Assembly: GCF_001061665.1 (NCBI RefSeq)
Contig: NZ_JVSP01000016.1
Coordinates: forward strand, 1 to 64,000
DNA from: Rothia mucilaginosa
GTDB lineage: Bacteria > Actinomycetota > Actinomycetes > Actinomycetales > Micrococcaceae
Reading direction: 5' to 3'
DNA: 64,000 bases
Below are positions 51,473 through 61,165 of this stretch, one piece after another. Both the position numbers and the translations under genes were made by a program. Each line of letters opens with the position of its first letter. Position 1 is the stretch's first letter. Below the pieces are notes generated by a model. The model searched no databases and was not told where the DNA came from. It worked only from the letters and a program-made list of their open reading frames with translations.

Positions 51473-51985
51473 GTGACCCCCGAACATCAGAGCATCGCAA
51501 CGCAGACAACCGCACAGGCACCCCGAACGAACGAACCTGGTGGCTCGCCCCGCAGAGGCGCGCGACGCGCCCGGAAGAACCCCGCCGCGGTCACGCGGGC
51601 CCTGCCCCGAGCTCACGGCGTCGGACGCTGGGGCGAAGAGGTGGTCAGCCGCATCCTTGAGGCGAACGGCTACCGCATCGTCGACCGCAATTGGCGACCG
51701 CCCGCCGGGCTGGAGCACGAACAGATTCGCGGCGAAATCGATATTGTCGCAATCGACCCCGACGATGAGCTCGTCTTTATCGAGGTCAAAACCCGAAGCA
51801 CCGAGGACTTTGGGCACCCCTTCGCCGCCATCGACCGCGACAAGACGCGCCGCACCCGTTCACTGGCGATTCTCTGGTGCCGCCTGCGCGAGAGCCTGGA
51901 CTTCGCGCGTTTTCGCATAGACGCGATTGCGGTGACCGGAACCTGCGAAACCTTTACCTTCGAACACCTGAAGGGGGTGGCGTAA
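51473..51985 (+). CDS. yraN: YraN/UPF0102 family nuclease-like protein
   Basis: UPF0102 protein with an endonuclease-like fold, 170 residues from GTG 51473 behind GGGAGGGAA. The N-terminal 45 residues are polar and basic. The core has VGRWGEEVVSRILEANGYRI, then the nuclease-like GEIDIVAIDPDDELVFIEVK with the D-ExK arrangement. Its stop overlaps the comM ATG (TAATG). The order yraN-comM-dprA is common in Actinobacteria and points to DNA uptake or recombination. Confidence 0.93.
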   Translation: MTPEHQSIATQTTAQAPRTNEPGGSPRRGARRARKNPAAVTRALPRAHGVGRWGEEVVSRILEANGYRIVDRNWRPPAGLEHEQIRGEIDIVAIDPDDELVFIEVKTRSTEDFGHPFAAIDRDKTRRTRSLAILWCRLRESLDFARFRIDAIAVTGTCETFTFEHLKGVA

Positions 51986-53523
51986 TGGGCTTCTCACGCA
52001 CCTACTCCGTAGCCCTCGTGGGGCTGAGCGGGCACATCGTGGACGTCGAGGCCGATATCTCGCAGGGACTTCCAGGCTTCGTGCTGCTGGGACTGCCAGA
52101 TACCGCCCTCAACGAATCCAAGGAGCGCGTTCGCTCCGCAGCCAAGAACACCGGAATTACCCTGACCCAGCATCGGCTCACCGTCAACCTGACCCCGGCG
52201 ACCCTGCCTAAGCGCGGATCGGCCTTCGACCTGGCCATCGTGGTGGCCGCGCTGCAGGCAGAGAAGAAGCTACACCCGAGCGGGGACAGCGTGTTCCTGG
52301 GGGAGCTGGGCCTCGACGGGACGATTCGCCCGGTTCCGGGCATCCTGCCCGCCGTGAAGGCCGCGGTTGCCGCCGGGCACCGCAGGGTGATCGTCCCCGC
52401 CGAAAATGCGGAGGAGGCAGCCCTCATCCCCGGCGCACAGGTGAGCGGATTCCGCTGCCTGGCCGAGGTGTTCGCGGCTCTTGGCGCACAGACGCAGAAG
52501 CTAACATACCCGCCCGCCCCGAACCCCGAGGAGAAAGCCCTCCCCAAGAAAAACGCGGGTATTCCTTCGGACATGAGCGACGTAGCCGGTCAAGCGCAGG
52601 GCCGCTTCGCCCTGGAAATCGCGGCAGCCGGTGGACACCACATGCTCCTCACCGGCCCTCCCGGATCGGGCAAAACGATGCTGGCCGAGCGGTTGCCGAG
52701 CATCCTGCCGCCCCTGGACGACGATGCGGCGATGGAGGTGACCGCCATCCGCTCCCTCTGTTCGGCGGGTGAGGCGCTCAGCGAACTGGTACGTGAGCCT
52801 CCCTTCGAGGCCCCGCATCACAGCGCATCCGCGCCGGCAATCTTGGGAGGTGGCAGCGGTATTCCTCGGCCCGGATGCGTCTCTAAAGCACACCGCGGCG
52901 TGCTCTTTCTCGACGAGGCCCCCGAATTCAAACGCACGGTCCTCGACTCCCTGCGCCAGCCCCTCGAATCCGGGGTCGTAACCCTGGACCGTTCCACCGC
53001 ATCCGCCACGTATCCCGCGCGTTTTCAGCTGATTCTGGCCGCTAACCCGTGCCCCTGCGGCATGAACGTGGGGCTCGGTACCGAGTGCACCTGCGCGCCC
53101 CGGGAGCGACGCGCCTACTTCGGGCGTCTTTCCGGGCCGCTCGTGGACCGCATCGACGTCAACGTGACGGTCCCGAAGGTCTCGTCCACGGAGCTTGTGG
53201 GAGGTCAGATAAATGAGAGCTCGGCGCAGATTCGCAAGCGCGTGCTGGCTGCCCGTGAGGCTCAGCGCGAGCGATTAGAACCCTACGGTCTGAAGACGAA
53301 CGCGGAGATGAACGGCAAGATTCTGCGCGGCCCGCTGCGCCTGGACGCGAAACTCACCGGCGAGCTCAACGCCGCTGTCGACCGGGGAAACCTGACGGCG
53401 CGCGGCTACGACCGGGTGCTGCGCATCGCCTGGACGCTGGCCGACCTGGAAGGGGCCGCATACCCGAGCCGGGAACACCTGGACGTGGCCCTGTTCCTAC
53501 GCCAACAGGGCCAGCTGCACTAA
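51985..53523 (+). CDS. comM: ComM / YifB-type Mg-chelatase-like AAA+ ATPase
   Basis: Hexameric helicase; ComM in transforming bacteria promotes branch migration during integration of incoming DNA. Length is 512 residues from ATG 51985. The N-terminal domain shows YSVALVGLSGHIVDVEADIS and GLPGFVLLGLPDTALNESKE. Walker A is TGPPGSGKTMLAERLPSILP, Walker B is GVLFLDEAPEF, and the sensor/arginine region is LILAANPCPCG. The C-terminal Mg-chelatase-type domain ends REHLDVALFLRQQG. It is coupled to yraN, and dprA follows after 66 bases. Confidence 0.96.
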   Translation: MGFSRTYSVALVGLSGHIVDVEADISQGLPGFVLLGLPDTALNESKERVRSAAKNTGITLTQHRLTVNLTPATLPKRGSAFDLAIVVAALQAEKKLHPSGDSVFLGELGLDGTIRPVPGILPAVKAAVAAGHRRVIVPAENAEEAALIPGAQVSGFRCLAEVFAALGAQTQKLTYPPAPNPEEKALPKKNAGIPSDMSDVAGQAQGRFALEIAAAGGHHMLLTGPPGSGKTMLAERLPSILPPLDDDAAMEVTAIRSLCSAGEALSELVREPPFEAPHHSASAPAILGGGSGIPRPGCVSKAHRGVLFLDEAPEFKRTVLDSLRQPLESGVVTLDRSTASATYPARFQLILAANPCPCGMNVGLGTECTCAPRERRAYFGRLSGPLVDRIDVNVTVPKVSSTELVGGQINESSAQIRKRVLAAREAQRERLEPYGLKTNAEMNGKILRGPLRLDAKLTGELNAAVDRGNLTARGYDRVLRIAWTLADLEGAAYPSREHLDVALFLRQQGQLH

Positions 53524-53589
53524 CGCGTGGTGCAAGCTAACCAAGGGTTTTCAAGACGTGAAAATCAATGATGATAGGGGAGAACGATA

Positions 53590-55476
53590 ATGACCTCAAC
53601 CACAAACCGCCGCTCAGCCGCCACTCGTCACGGTACGAAGCGGAGTAAGGGGAACACCCGAGAGGGGACGTCACACGCCGCGACCGGAACGAAACCGAAG
53701 GGGCAAGGGTACGTGCAGGGAGAGTTTGCCCTAGAGGCAGACTTTGACCTGCGGGCCCTGACCCGCTGGCGGGCCCGGCACATCCTTTCCCTGGGGAACG
53801 AGCCCTCGCCGAGTCCCTATAGCGCCGCGCGCGAGCCGGGGTACCTCGCCGCGTGCCTCAACCCGGTGTACCTGCCCGACCCGCAGGACGGGCAAGAAGA
53901 TTCGGCAGACTCCGGTACGTTGAGGGCCGACCCTTCGATGAACGCTGAGCCTTCGGCAAATGCGGAGCCCTCGGCGGTCCCTGAGCCTTCGGCGGTCGCG
54001 GGGGAGCGGGGCGCGGAGGAGACTATCGGCGACCCTCAAAAGACTGATGCAGGGGAGGAAAAATCCGGGGCTGAGAAACTCGACGGAGTTTTAACGAACG
54101 AGGAACCCGGCGGGCTACCTCCGCTCTTCAATCCTGGCCTCAGTCCCGAAGAGCTTGCCGCCGCGTGCCGCGAATACGTGCGCTGTTGCACCGCCCAGCT
54201 GATGCGCTGCGCAGAACCCGCCGATGAGCTCGTGGTTGAGGCGCTCGCCTGCCTGGGAACGCCCCTCGCGGTGTACTACCTGCTCACCGGCGAAAGGGTG
54301 CCGTCCGAGATCTGGGAGCTGGGCGAACCGGACCCGCAGATTGGTGATTTTCTACGCGGGGTCGCGGGCGACGAGAAGAGCCCCCGACTCATGACGAATA
54401 CGTGCGACTACTACCGCCCTGGAGAGCATCAGATGAACCGCGATACCTTCCACGCGGAACTCGCAACCCGCCGTCTGCGCTGGCACCGCCGCATGGAACG
54501 CACCCTGGCCTCCGAGGCCCATATGGCCGCCACCTTCGGCGCGTGGCTCGTTACCCCCGCCGACCCGCTCTGGCCCGAACAGCTCCGCGACCTGGGCCCG
54601 GCCCAACCCTACGGACTGTGGTGTCTGGGGGATTCACGGCACCTGCTCGACCTCGCTAACCTGCCGAGTGCTGCCCTGGTGGGTTCGCGAGACCCCAGCA
54701 TCTACGGTAGCGAGGCGACCACGCACCTGGCCGCTGAGCTCGCCCGCCGGGGGTACCTCGTGATCTCCGGGGGTGCGATGGGCATCGACATCACGGCTCA
54801 TCGCGCGGCCCTCACCCACAGCACCGCTGAGCTACCCACCGTCGCATTCATGGCAGGAGGCCTGGACCGTCTCTACCCCGCTCAGAATGGCGATACGCTC
54901 AGAGACATCGTCGAGCGCGGGCTCATCATGAGCGAAGTGAGCATTGGCAACACCCCGACCCGCTGGCGTTTTCTGGAACGCAATCGCCTCATCGCGGGGC
55001 TGGCTAGGCACACGGTCGTGATTGAAGCCCGTTGGCGCTCCGGGGCGCTCAACACCGCACGCCACGCCCTCGAGATAGGTCGCCCCCTCTGGGCTGTTCC
55101 CGGGCAGATTAACTCTCCCAACTCGGTGGGCACGAACCGCCTGTTGCGCGATGGGCTCGCCCAGATTTTGACGGAGGCCGCCGACCTGTTGGAGTACGAT
55201 GCCGCAGCGGGATACGAGCTCGGCGCAGAGCACGCCGGAGACTGGGACGCCGAGGAGTCGGCGGCCTCCACCGTTCTTGACGACCTTACGGAACGGCAGG
55301 GAAGGGTGTGGGACGATTTGGGTTTGCGTTCTTACCGCGGTGTGGACGATATCGCCAGCGCTCTGGGGCTGGGCGCTCGAGAGGTCATGATGGATCTTGC
55401 TCAACTGGAACGGCTGGGCCTGGCCGAGAGCAACGGCACCGGCTGGCGTAAGATGCGCCCGAAGAAGGGAGCATGA
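53590..55476 (+). CDS. dprA: DNA-processing protein DprA with large N-terminal extension
   Basis: DprA binds incoming single strands and loads RecA in natural transformation. This protein has 628 residues, far above the usual 300-400. The Rossmann-like core is at about residues 340-560: ALVGSRDPSIYGSEATTHL, VISGGAMGIDITAHRAAL, MAGGLDRLYPAQN, WRFLERNRLIAGLA, EARWRSGALNTARHALEIGR. A winged-helix-like C-terminus follows (ASALGLGAREVMMDLAQLER). The long N-terminus contains a short tandem repeat (EPSANAEPSAVPEPSAVAG) and acidic low-complexity sequence. ATG 53590 is preceded by AGGGGAGA. Third gene of the module-controlled operon. Confidence 0.94.
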   Translation: MTSTTNRRSAATRHGTKRSKGNTREGTSHAATGTKPKGQGYVQGEFALEADFDLRALTRWRARHILSLGNEPSPSPYSAAREPGYLAACLNPVYLPDPQDGQEDSADSGTLRADPSMNAEPSANAEPSAVPEPSAVAGERGAEETIGDPQKTDAGEEKSGAEKLDGVLTNEEPGGLPPLFNPGLSPEELAAACREYVRCCTAQLMRCAEPADELVVEALACLGTPLAVYYLLTGERVPSEIWELGEPDPQIGDFLRGVAGDEKSPRLMTNTCDYYRPGEHQMNRDTFHAELATRRLRWHRRMERTLASEAHMAATFGAWLVTPADPLWPEQLRDLGPAQPYGLWCLGDSRHLLDLANLPSAALVGSRDPSIYGSEATTHLAAELARRGYLVISGGAMGIDITAHRAALTHSTAELPTVAFMAGGLDRLYPAQNGDTLRDIVERGLIMSEVSIGNTPTRWRFLERNRLIAGLARHTVVIEARWRSGALNTARHALEIGRPLWAVPGQINSPNSVGTNRLLRDGLAQILTEAADLLEYDAAAGYELGAEHAGDWDAEESAASTVLDDLTERQGRVWDDLGLRSYRGVDDIASALGLGAREVMMDLAQLERLGLAESNGTGWRKMRPKKGA

Positions 55477-55714
55477 GAAGACAGCCGGGGAGAGCCCACC
55501 CCGGCTCCACCTCAACGCGGGGATGCACCTTGCCTCACCGCCAACTGGGGTTTAGGTCTCGTGTAGGCCCGTGGAGCACGCCAACGCTTAGAATGGGGAG
55601 AACCGGTTTGTGCCGCCGTTGCACCCCGACGCATCGTGCCACCCCTGGGAGGCGCGCATCGGTACCCGTCCACCGGTACTACGGCAGTTACCCAAGAGGT
55701 CGAGAGGAGACGCT

Positions 55715-56785
55715 ATGAACCAGCCGGCGCATCCTGTGCAGTCCGACACGAGCCGGGATGCTCCCTCGACCACGCTTCCCGTTGCCTACACCCGACCGAT
55801 GGAGGAACCGGAGGGCCGGGCCTCCGGCGAATCGGCAAACGGTGAATCGGCCCTGGGCGTCTCGGGTGAGGTCTTCCGCCCGGTTATCGAGCGGTTCGAA
55901 CGCTTTCTGCGTTACGAAAAGCACCGTTCCGAGGAGACCATCCGATCCTACGTATCCGATCTGGAGGGGTTCTTCGGCTACGTGGCTCGTCGCGGCGTGC
56001 GGCATGTGGACAGCATCGATGCCTCCCTCATTCGCGAATGGTTCGGCTCGCTTCACCTGCGCCGTGCTGCCCGCTCGACCGTGGCCCGTCGAGGCTCGAC
56101 CCTGCGAACCTTCTTCTCCTGGGCGCAGGAGGAAGAGCTCGTGCAGGCCAACCCCACGCGCGGTATGAGCACCCCCAAGCGTGAGAGCCATCTGCCGCCT
56201 GTGCTCAGCCGAGACCAGATGAGCCAGCTCATCGAAAACGTTCAGCGGCAACGGGCCGAAGACCCCCGGAACCCTCGTCTGCTACGCCTGGAAGCCGTCG
56301 TTGAGGTTCTCTACGCCTCCGGGATGCGCATCTCCGAACTCACCGGCCTGGACCTGCAGAGCATCGACCGCGTGAATAAGACGGTGCGCGTGCTGGGCAA
56401 GGGCAACAAGGAACGAGTGGTTCCGCTGGGAACCCCGGCTCTCAAAGCCCTCAACCGCTGGGTTTCCAAGGGGCGCCCGCAGTGGATTCCCGAGGGCTCG
56501 AGCGGGGTGACGGCGCTGTTCATCGGGCCTCGCGGCGGGCGGGCCAATGCCCGTCAGATTCGCGAGGACCTGACGCGCCTGCTGCGCACCGTGGAGAACA
56601 CTCAGGCCTCCGGCGCGCACGTTCTGCGTCATTCCGCGGCGACCCACCTGGTCGATGGCGGTGCCGACATCCGTTCGGTGCAGGAGCTGCTGGGGCACTC
56701 ATCGCTTGCGACAACGCAGATTTATACGCACGTGTCGATGCGGCGCCTGGCCGAAACCTACGCTCGTGCCCACCCCCGGGCCTAA
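55715..56785 (+). CDS. xerC: Tyrosine recombinase XerC type
   Basis: Site-specific recombinase for chromosome dimer resolution, 356 residues from ATG 55715, with GAGAGGAG upstream. The frame is open to 55610 but that part is not like Xer. The N-terminal SAM-like domain has FERFLRYEKHRSEETIRSYV. Catalytic residues are in SGMRISELTGL (Arg), LGKGNKERVVPLG (Lys), HVLRHSAATHL (His-x-x-Arg) and LGHSSLATTQIYTHV (His, Tyr). An extension of about 50 residues precedes the domain. Its position after dprA is the usual actinobacterial order. XerC against XerD is judged by this neighbourhood. Confidence 0.92.
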   Translation: MNQPAHPVQSDTSRDAPSTTLPVAYTRPMEEPEGRASGESANGESALGVSGEVFRPVIERFERFLRYEKHRSEETIRSYVSDLEGFFGYVARRGVRHVDSIDASLIREWFGSLHLRRAARSTVARRGSTLRTFFSWAQEEELVQANPTRGMSTPKRESHLPPVLSRDQMSQLIENVQRQRAEDPRNPRLLRLEAVVEVLYASGMRISELTGLDLQSIDRVNKTVRVLGKGNKERVVPLGTPALKALNRWVSKGRPQWIPEGSSGVTALFIGPRGGRANARQIREDLTRLLRTVENTQASGAHVLRHSAATHLVDGGADIRSVQELLGHSSLATTQIYTHVSMRRLAETYARAHPRA

Positions 56786-57004
56786 CCGACGGGGGAGAGG
56801 GCCCTGGCAATGCGTCGTTGGGCCGCCCGAGGCCGTCTCTCTATATGGGCGGGGCGCGTTCGCTCTAAGCTATACACCGTTCAACTTGCGCTGAAACTTT
56901 ATGCACGGCAGTGGAACGCGGTAGCATAGGTAACAGATTATCCGAGGGTGCCGCACCCGTTGCGGCGCCGCGTACGAGTACCAAAATCAGAAAGGTCGCA
57001 CCGC

Positions 57005-57904
57005 ATGCGCGCACTCGTTTGCCCCGGTCAGGGATCCCAGAAGAAGGGCTTTCTGAGCCCCTGGCTTGAGATTGAAGGGGTGCGCGAGCACCTGGAACGA
57101 CTCTCCGAGGCTGCAGGTATCGACCTGATTCACTACGGCACCGAAGCCGAAGAAGAAACCATCAAGGACACCGCCATTGCCCAGCCCCTCATCGTGGCAG
57201 CGGGTATCGTGACCGGTCGCCTCGCACTCAAAGATCTCGAGGGTGAAGAGCTCGTCTTCGCCGGACACTCCGTCGGTGAAATCACCGCCGCCGCCCTGGC
57301 CGGCGTGCTCAGCGAGGAAGACGCCATGCGCTTCGTGCGCGTGCGCGCCAACGGTATGGCGGAGGCCGCCGCAGCCTCCCCGACCGGCATGGCCGCAGTC
57401 CTCGGCGGCGTTGAAGACACCGTTCGCGAAGCCATCGCCGCAGTAGGCCTGGTGGCCGCAAACTCCAACGGCGGCGGCCAGATTGTTGCCGCAGGCCCCA
57501 TTCCCGCCATCGAGGAATTTGCCGCCAACCCGCCGGCCCGCACTCGCGTGATTCCCCTGAAGGTGGCCGGCGCGTTCCACACCGAGGCCATGGCACCGGC
57601 CGTCCCCGCACTCAAGGAATTTGCGGACTCCCTCAAGGTCTCCGACCCGAACTCGCCGCTTCTGACCAACCGTGACGGCTCCGTCGTCACCTCGGGTGAA
57701 GAGTTCGTGCAGACCCTGGTTTCGCAGGTCACCAGCCCCGTGCGCTGGGACCTGTGCATGGCAACCCTGCTCGACCGTAACATCGAGGGCATTATCGAGG
57801 TGGCCCCCGCCGGCACCCTCATCGGCCTGGCCAAGCGCGCCATGCGCGGCGTCCCCGGCACCGCCATCAACACCCCCGAGGACCTCGACGCTCTCAAGGC
57901 CTAA
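57005..57904 (+). CDS. fabD: Malonyl-CoA:ACP transacylase FabD
   Basis: Transfers malonyl to ACP in type II fatty acid synthesis, 299 residues from ATG 57005. The frame is open to 56948, but MRALVCPGQGSQKKGF is the family N-terminus. The catalytic Ser is in FAGHSVGEITAAALAG, and the His in VAGAFHTEAMAPAVPAL. PVRWDLCMATL and the C-terminal EVAPAGTLIGLAKR match FabD. It is the first gene of the fabD-fabH-acpP-fabF cluster, whose gaps are 79, 145 and 181 bases. In Actinobacteria such clusters are often controlled by FasR; I did not find a site. Confidence 0.95.
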   Translation: MRALVCPGQGSQKKGFLSPWLEIEGVREHLERLSEAAGIDLIHYGTEAEEETIKDTAIAQPLIVAAGIVTGRLALKDLEGEELVFAGHSVGEITAAALAGVLSEEDAMRFVRVRANGMAEAAAASPTGMAAVLGGVEDTVREAIAAVGLVAANSNGGGQIVAAGPIPAIEEFAANPPARTRVIPLKVAGAFHTEAMAPAVPALKEFADSLKVSDPNSPLLTNRDGSVVTSGEEFVQTLVSQVTSPVRWDLCMATLLDRNIEGIIEVAPAGTLIGLAKRAMRGVPGTAINTPEDLDALKA

Positions 57905-57983
57905 GTACGGGCACCGACTCAGCTTCACCCCATAGACAGCAGCCCGCAGCCTGCGAGCCGCAACAGCATAAAGGATTGAATAC

Positions 57984-59009
57984 GTGACTACCCTCAAGCA
58001 GTACGAGATCAACCGCTACTCCCGCATCCTCGGTTACGGCGCAGCCCGCGGTGATGTCATCGTCCCCAACGATGACATCGTCGAGGCCATCGACTCCTCC
58101 GACGAGTGGATTCGCCAGCGCACCGGCATCATTACTCGTCACCGCGCCAGCGAGAACCAGTCCGTCACCGACCTCGCCATCGGCGCCGCAAAGGACGCCC
58201 TGCAGTCCTCCGGCGTATCCGGCGAAGATATCGAAGCGGTCATCATCTCGACCATTTCGCACCCCTACGCAACTCCCTCCCTGGCCACCATCGTCGCTAA
58301 TGCCATTGGCTCCAAGTGCCCCGCCTACGACATCTCCGCAGCCTGCGCGGGCTTCTGCTACGGCATCGCTCAGGCGGATGCACTTGTGCGCGCCGGTACC
58401 GCCAAGAACGTCCTCGTGATCGGCGTTGAAAAGCTGTCGGACTTCATCGATAACACCGAGCGCTCCATCTCCTTCCTGCTCGGTGATGGCGCGGGTGCCG
58501 CAGTGGTCGGCGTCTCCGACGAGCCCGGCATCGCCCCCACCGTCTGGGGTTCGGACGGCTCCCGCTGGCATACCGTCGGCATGACCCACTCCCTCCTCGA
58601 CATTCGCAACCGCGACTTCGTTGCCAACCCCGTGCAGGAAGGCGAGAAGATTTGGCCCACCCTGCGCCAGGACGGACCCTCCGTCTTCCGCTGGGCCGTC
58701 TGGGAGATGGCCAAGGTCGCTAAGAAGGCCCTTGAAGAAGCCGGCATCACCCCCGACGAGCTCGGTGCCCTCATCCCGCACCAGGCTAACGCCCGCATCA
58801 TCGACCAGATGGTCAAGACCCTCAAGCTTCCCGACACCGTCGCCGTTGCGCGCGACATCGTCGATGCCGGCAACACCTCCGCCGCATCCGTGCCGCTGGC
58901 AGCTCACCGACTGCTCAAGGAAAACCCGGAGCTTTCCGGTAAGTTCGCCCTGCAGATTGGCTTCGGCGCGGGTCTTGCCTTCGCAGCTCAGGTCGTCGTT
59001 CTTCCGTAA
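57984..59009 (+). CDS. fabH: 3-oxoacyl-ACP synthase III FabH
   Basis: Condenses acyl-CoA with malonyl-ACP to begin fatty acid synthesis; in branched-chain producers it selects iso/anteiso primers. Length is 341 residues from GTG 57984 with AAAGGA upstream. The catalytic Cys is in DISAACAGFCYGIAQ, the His in IPHQANARIID and the Asn in VDAGNTSAASVPLA. IDSSDEWIRQRTGIITRHR is a conserved N-terminal motif. The N-terminus is about 15 residues longer than in E. coli FabH. Substrate preference cannot be read directly. Confidence 0.96.
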   Translation: MTTLKQYEINRYSRILGYGAARGDVIVPNDDIVEAIDSSDEWIRQRTGIITRHRASENQSVTDLAIGAAKDALQSSGVSGEDIEAVIISTISHPYATPSLATIVANAIGSKCPAYDISAACAGFCYGIAQADALVRAGTAKNVLVIGVEKLSDFIDNTERSISFLLGDGAGAAVVGVSDEPGIAPTVWGSDGSRWHTVGMTHSLLDIRNRDFVANPVQEGEKIWPTLRQDGPSVFRWAVWEMAKVAKKALEEAGITPDELGALIPHQANARIIDQMVKTLKLPDTVAVARDIVDAGNTSAASVPLAAHRLLKENPELSGKFALQIGFGAGLAFAAQVVVLP

Positions 59010-59154
59010 CGGCCCCGAGCCGGATCCATGCGGATCCCCACACACTCCGAGTTGCCGCATGCGTTCACAGCGCATACACGATAAACTCGGTAATGCACGC
59101 GTACCCCCGTCCGGTGGGTGCGACGACCATCGAAATAACAAAAGGAGCCCCTGA

Positions 59155-59397
59155 ATGGCTAACAAGGAAGAGATCCTCGCAGGTCTGGCAGAGATCGTTA
59201 ACGAAGAGACCGGCGTTGAGGTTGAGGACGTTCAGCTGGACAAGTCCTTCACCGAGGACCTGGACATCGACTCCATCTCGATGATGACCATCGTCGTGAA
59301 CGCCGAAGAGAAGTTCGAAGTTACCATCCCCGACGAAGAGGTCAAGAACCTCAAGACCGTTGGCGACGCAGTCGACTTCATCGCAAACGCAGCCTAA
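59155..59397 (+). CDS. acpP: Acyl carrier protein
   Basis: Small acidic carrier of 80 residues, the usual size. The phosphopantetheine Ser lies in FTEDLDIDSISMMTIV, with DSIS instead of the common DSLS. AAAGGAG sits eight bases before the ATG. It lies between fabH and fabF. A holo-ACP synthase gene is not in the window. Confidence 0.97.
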   Translation: MANKEEILAGLAEIVNEETGVEVEDVQLDKSFTEDLDIDSISMMTIVVNAEEKFEVTIPDEEVKNLKTVGDAVDFIANAA

Positions 59398-59578
59398 GCT
59401 GTAACGCGACCGACGCGGCGCGGGCTCTCACCGGTCCGCGCCGCATCACCATACCCCCACTGCATACTCCCGGCCCCGCGAACGTGCCCGCGCACCGAAG
59501 CTTCCCGGGGACCACAGGTTTTTATCCACACACCACCGGATAGACCACCCACAAAACCACCCAAGAGAAAGTGCCACA

Positions 59579-60850
59579 ATGTCTCGAAAAGTGCTGGTGA
59601 CCGGCCTCGGCGCAACCACCCCCATCGGCGGCGACGTCCCCACCACCTGGGCAAACGCCACCAAGGGCGTTTCCGGTGTCTCCACGATTGATCAGCCCTG
59701 GGTTCAGGAATACGACCTGCCGGTCTACATCGCCGGTCAGCTTGCCGTTGAACCCCTCGAATCCGGCCGCCTCACCAAGGTCGAAGCCAAGCGCCTCGAT
59801 CCTTCGGGACAGCTCGCCCTCATCGCAGCTCGCGAGGCGTGGGAAGACGCAGGTTTCTCCGGCCCCGACGCTGAATCTGCCGAGGAAGTCGATCCCCTTC
59901 GCACCGGTGTCGCCTTCGGTACCGGTATCGGCGGTGTGTGGACCCTCCTGGACGCCTGGGATACCCTCCGCGAAAAGGGTCCCCGCCGCGTCCTGCCCAT
60001 GACCGTGCCGATGCTCATGCCCAACGGCAACGCAGCCGCGGTTTCTATGAACCTCAAGGCACGCGCGGCAGCCCAGACCGTTGTCTCGGCTTGCGCATCC
60101 TCCACCGAGGCCATGCAGATTGGCGCCGAGATGATTCGTAGCGGCAAGGCCGACGTGGTTATCGTTGGCGGCTCCGAAGCTGCCATCCACCCGCTGCCCA
60201 TGGCGGCATTCGCCAAGATGCAGGCGCTCTCCTCCCGTAACGATGAGCCCGAGAAGGCATCGCGTCCCTACGACGTCGACCGCGACGGTTTCGTCATGGG
60301 TGAAGGTGCAGCGGCCCTCATCCTCGAGTCCGAAGAGCACGCCAAGGCTCGCGGCGCACGCGTCTACGCAGAGCTCGCCGGTACCGGCGTCTCCGCAGAC
60401 TCCTACCACATCACCGCGCCCGACCCCGCAGCGCTCGGCGCAACTCGCGCGCTGCGCGAAGCCCTCGAAGACGGCAACATCGACCCCAAGACCGTGGTGC
60501 ATATTAACGCCCACGCGACCAGCACCCCCGCCGGTGACCTCCCCGAAGCAACCGCAATCCACGAAACCTTCGGCGAGCACACCAAGGACATTGCTGTCTC
60601 CGCAACGAAGTCGATGACCGGCCACCTGCTCGGTGGCGCTGGCGCTCTCGAGGCCGTGTTGACCGTTCTCGCGCTGCACCACCGCACCGCGCCCTGCACC
60701 ATCAACCTTGACAACAGGGACCCGCAGATTGACCTGAACGTTGTCACCGAGGCACGCGAACTGCCCGCCGGTGAGATCGTCGCCATCTCGAACTCCTTCG
60801 GCTTCGGCGGCCACAACGCTGTCGTGGCATTCCGCTCGGTCGAAAACTAA
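59579..60850 (+). CDS. fabF: 3-oxoacyl-ACP synthase II FabF
   Basis: Elongating condensing enzyme of type II fatty acid synthesis, 423 residues. The catalytic Cys is in QTVVSACASSTEAMQIGA, and the histidines in VVHINAHATSTPAGDLPEA and TKSMTGHLLGGAGALEA. The start MSRKVLVTGLGATTPIGGDV is typical, and FGFGGHNAVVAFR ends the domain. It is the last gene of the fab cluster and is followed by a hairpin terminator. Confidence 0.97.
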   Translation: MSRKVLVTGLGATTPIGGDVPTTWANATKGVSGVSTIDQPWVQEYDLPVYIAGQLAVEPLESGRLTKVEAKRLDPSGQLALIAAREAWEDAGFSGPDAESAEEVDPLRTGVAFGTGIGGVWTLLDAWDTLREKGPRRVLPMTVPMLMPNGNAAAVSMNLKARAAAQTVVSACASSTEAMQIGAEMIRSGKADVVIVGGSEAAIHPLPMAAFAKMQALSSRNDEPEKASRPYDVDRDGFVMGEGAAALILESEEHAKARGARVYAELAGTGVSADSYHITAPDPAALGATRALREALEDGNIDPKTVVHINAHATSTPAGDLPEATAIHETFGEHTKDIAVSATKSMTGHLLGGAGALEAVLTVLALHHRTAPCTINLDNRDPQIDLNVVTEARELPAGEIVAISNSFGFGGHNAVVAFRSVEN

Positions 60851-60882
60851 GCATCCTGGGGCTTTTAGCTCCAGATAGACGT

Positions 60883-60928
60883 AACGCTCCCTCAGCTACC
60901 GTGTGTAGCGGGGGAGCGTTGCGTTTTG
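60883..60928 (+). terminator. Terminator after fabF
   Basis: AACGCTCCC (60883-60891) / GGGAGCGTT (60912-60920) with an inner CTAC/GTAG (60896-60899 / 60904-60907), followed by GCGTTTT. Confidence 0.85.
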
Positions 60929-61165
60929 GGAGGGGCGGCTGGGGTGTCTCTTATCTGCCCGGGCAGCCATTTAGAGCTTCAGCGTCGCGTGTCGAAATCG
61001 CACGAATCAGTCTGCGTCATATTTCCCGCGGATACCGCGTTCAATGTCTCAACGGCATAACCTACCGGTATCCTATAGGTAAGTTATTCACCAAAACACA
61101 TCACATATAGCAGTTTCAGCACCAGGGTACCCAAAACCCCATCGGACTATACACTCGAGAGCAGT

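Noticed and set aside
57894-60814. Long antisense frames over fabH and fabF
   Set aside because: The sense frames carry complete catalytic motifs of condensing enzymes; the antisense products are featureless.
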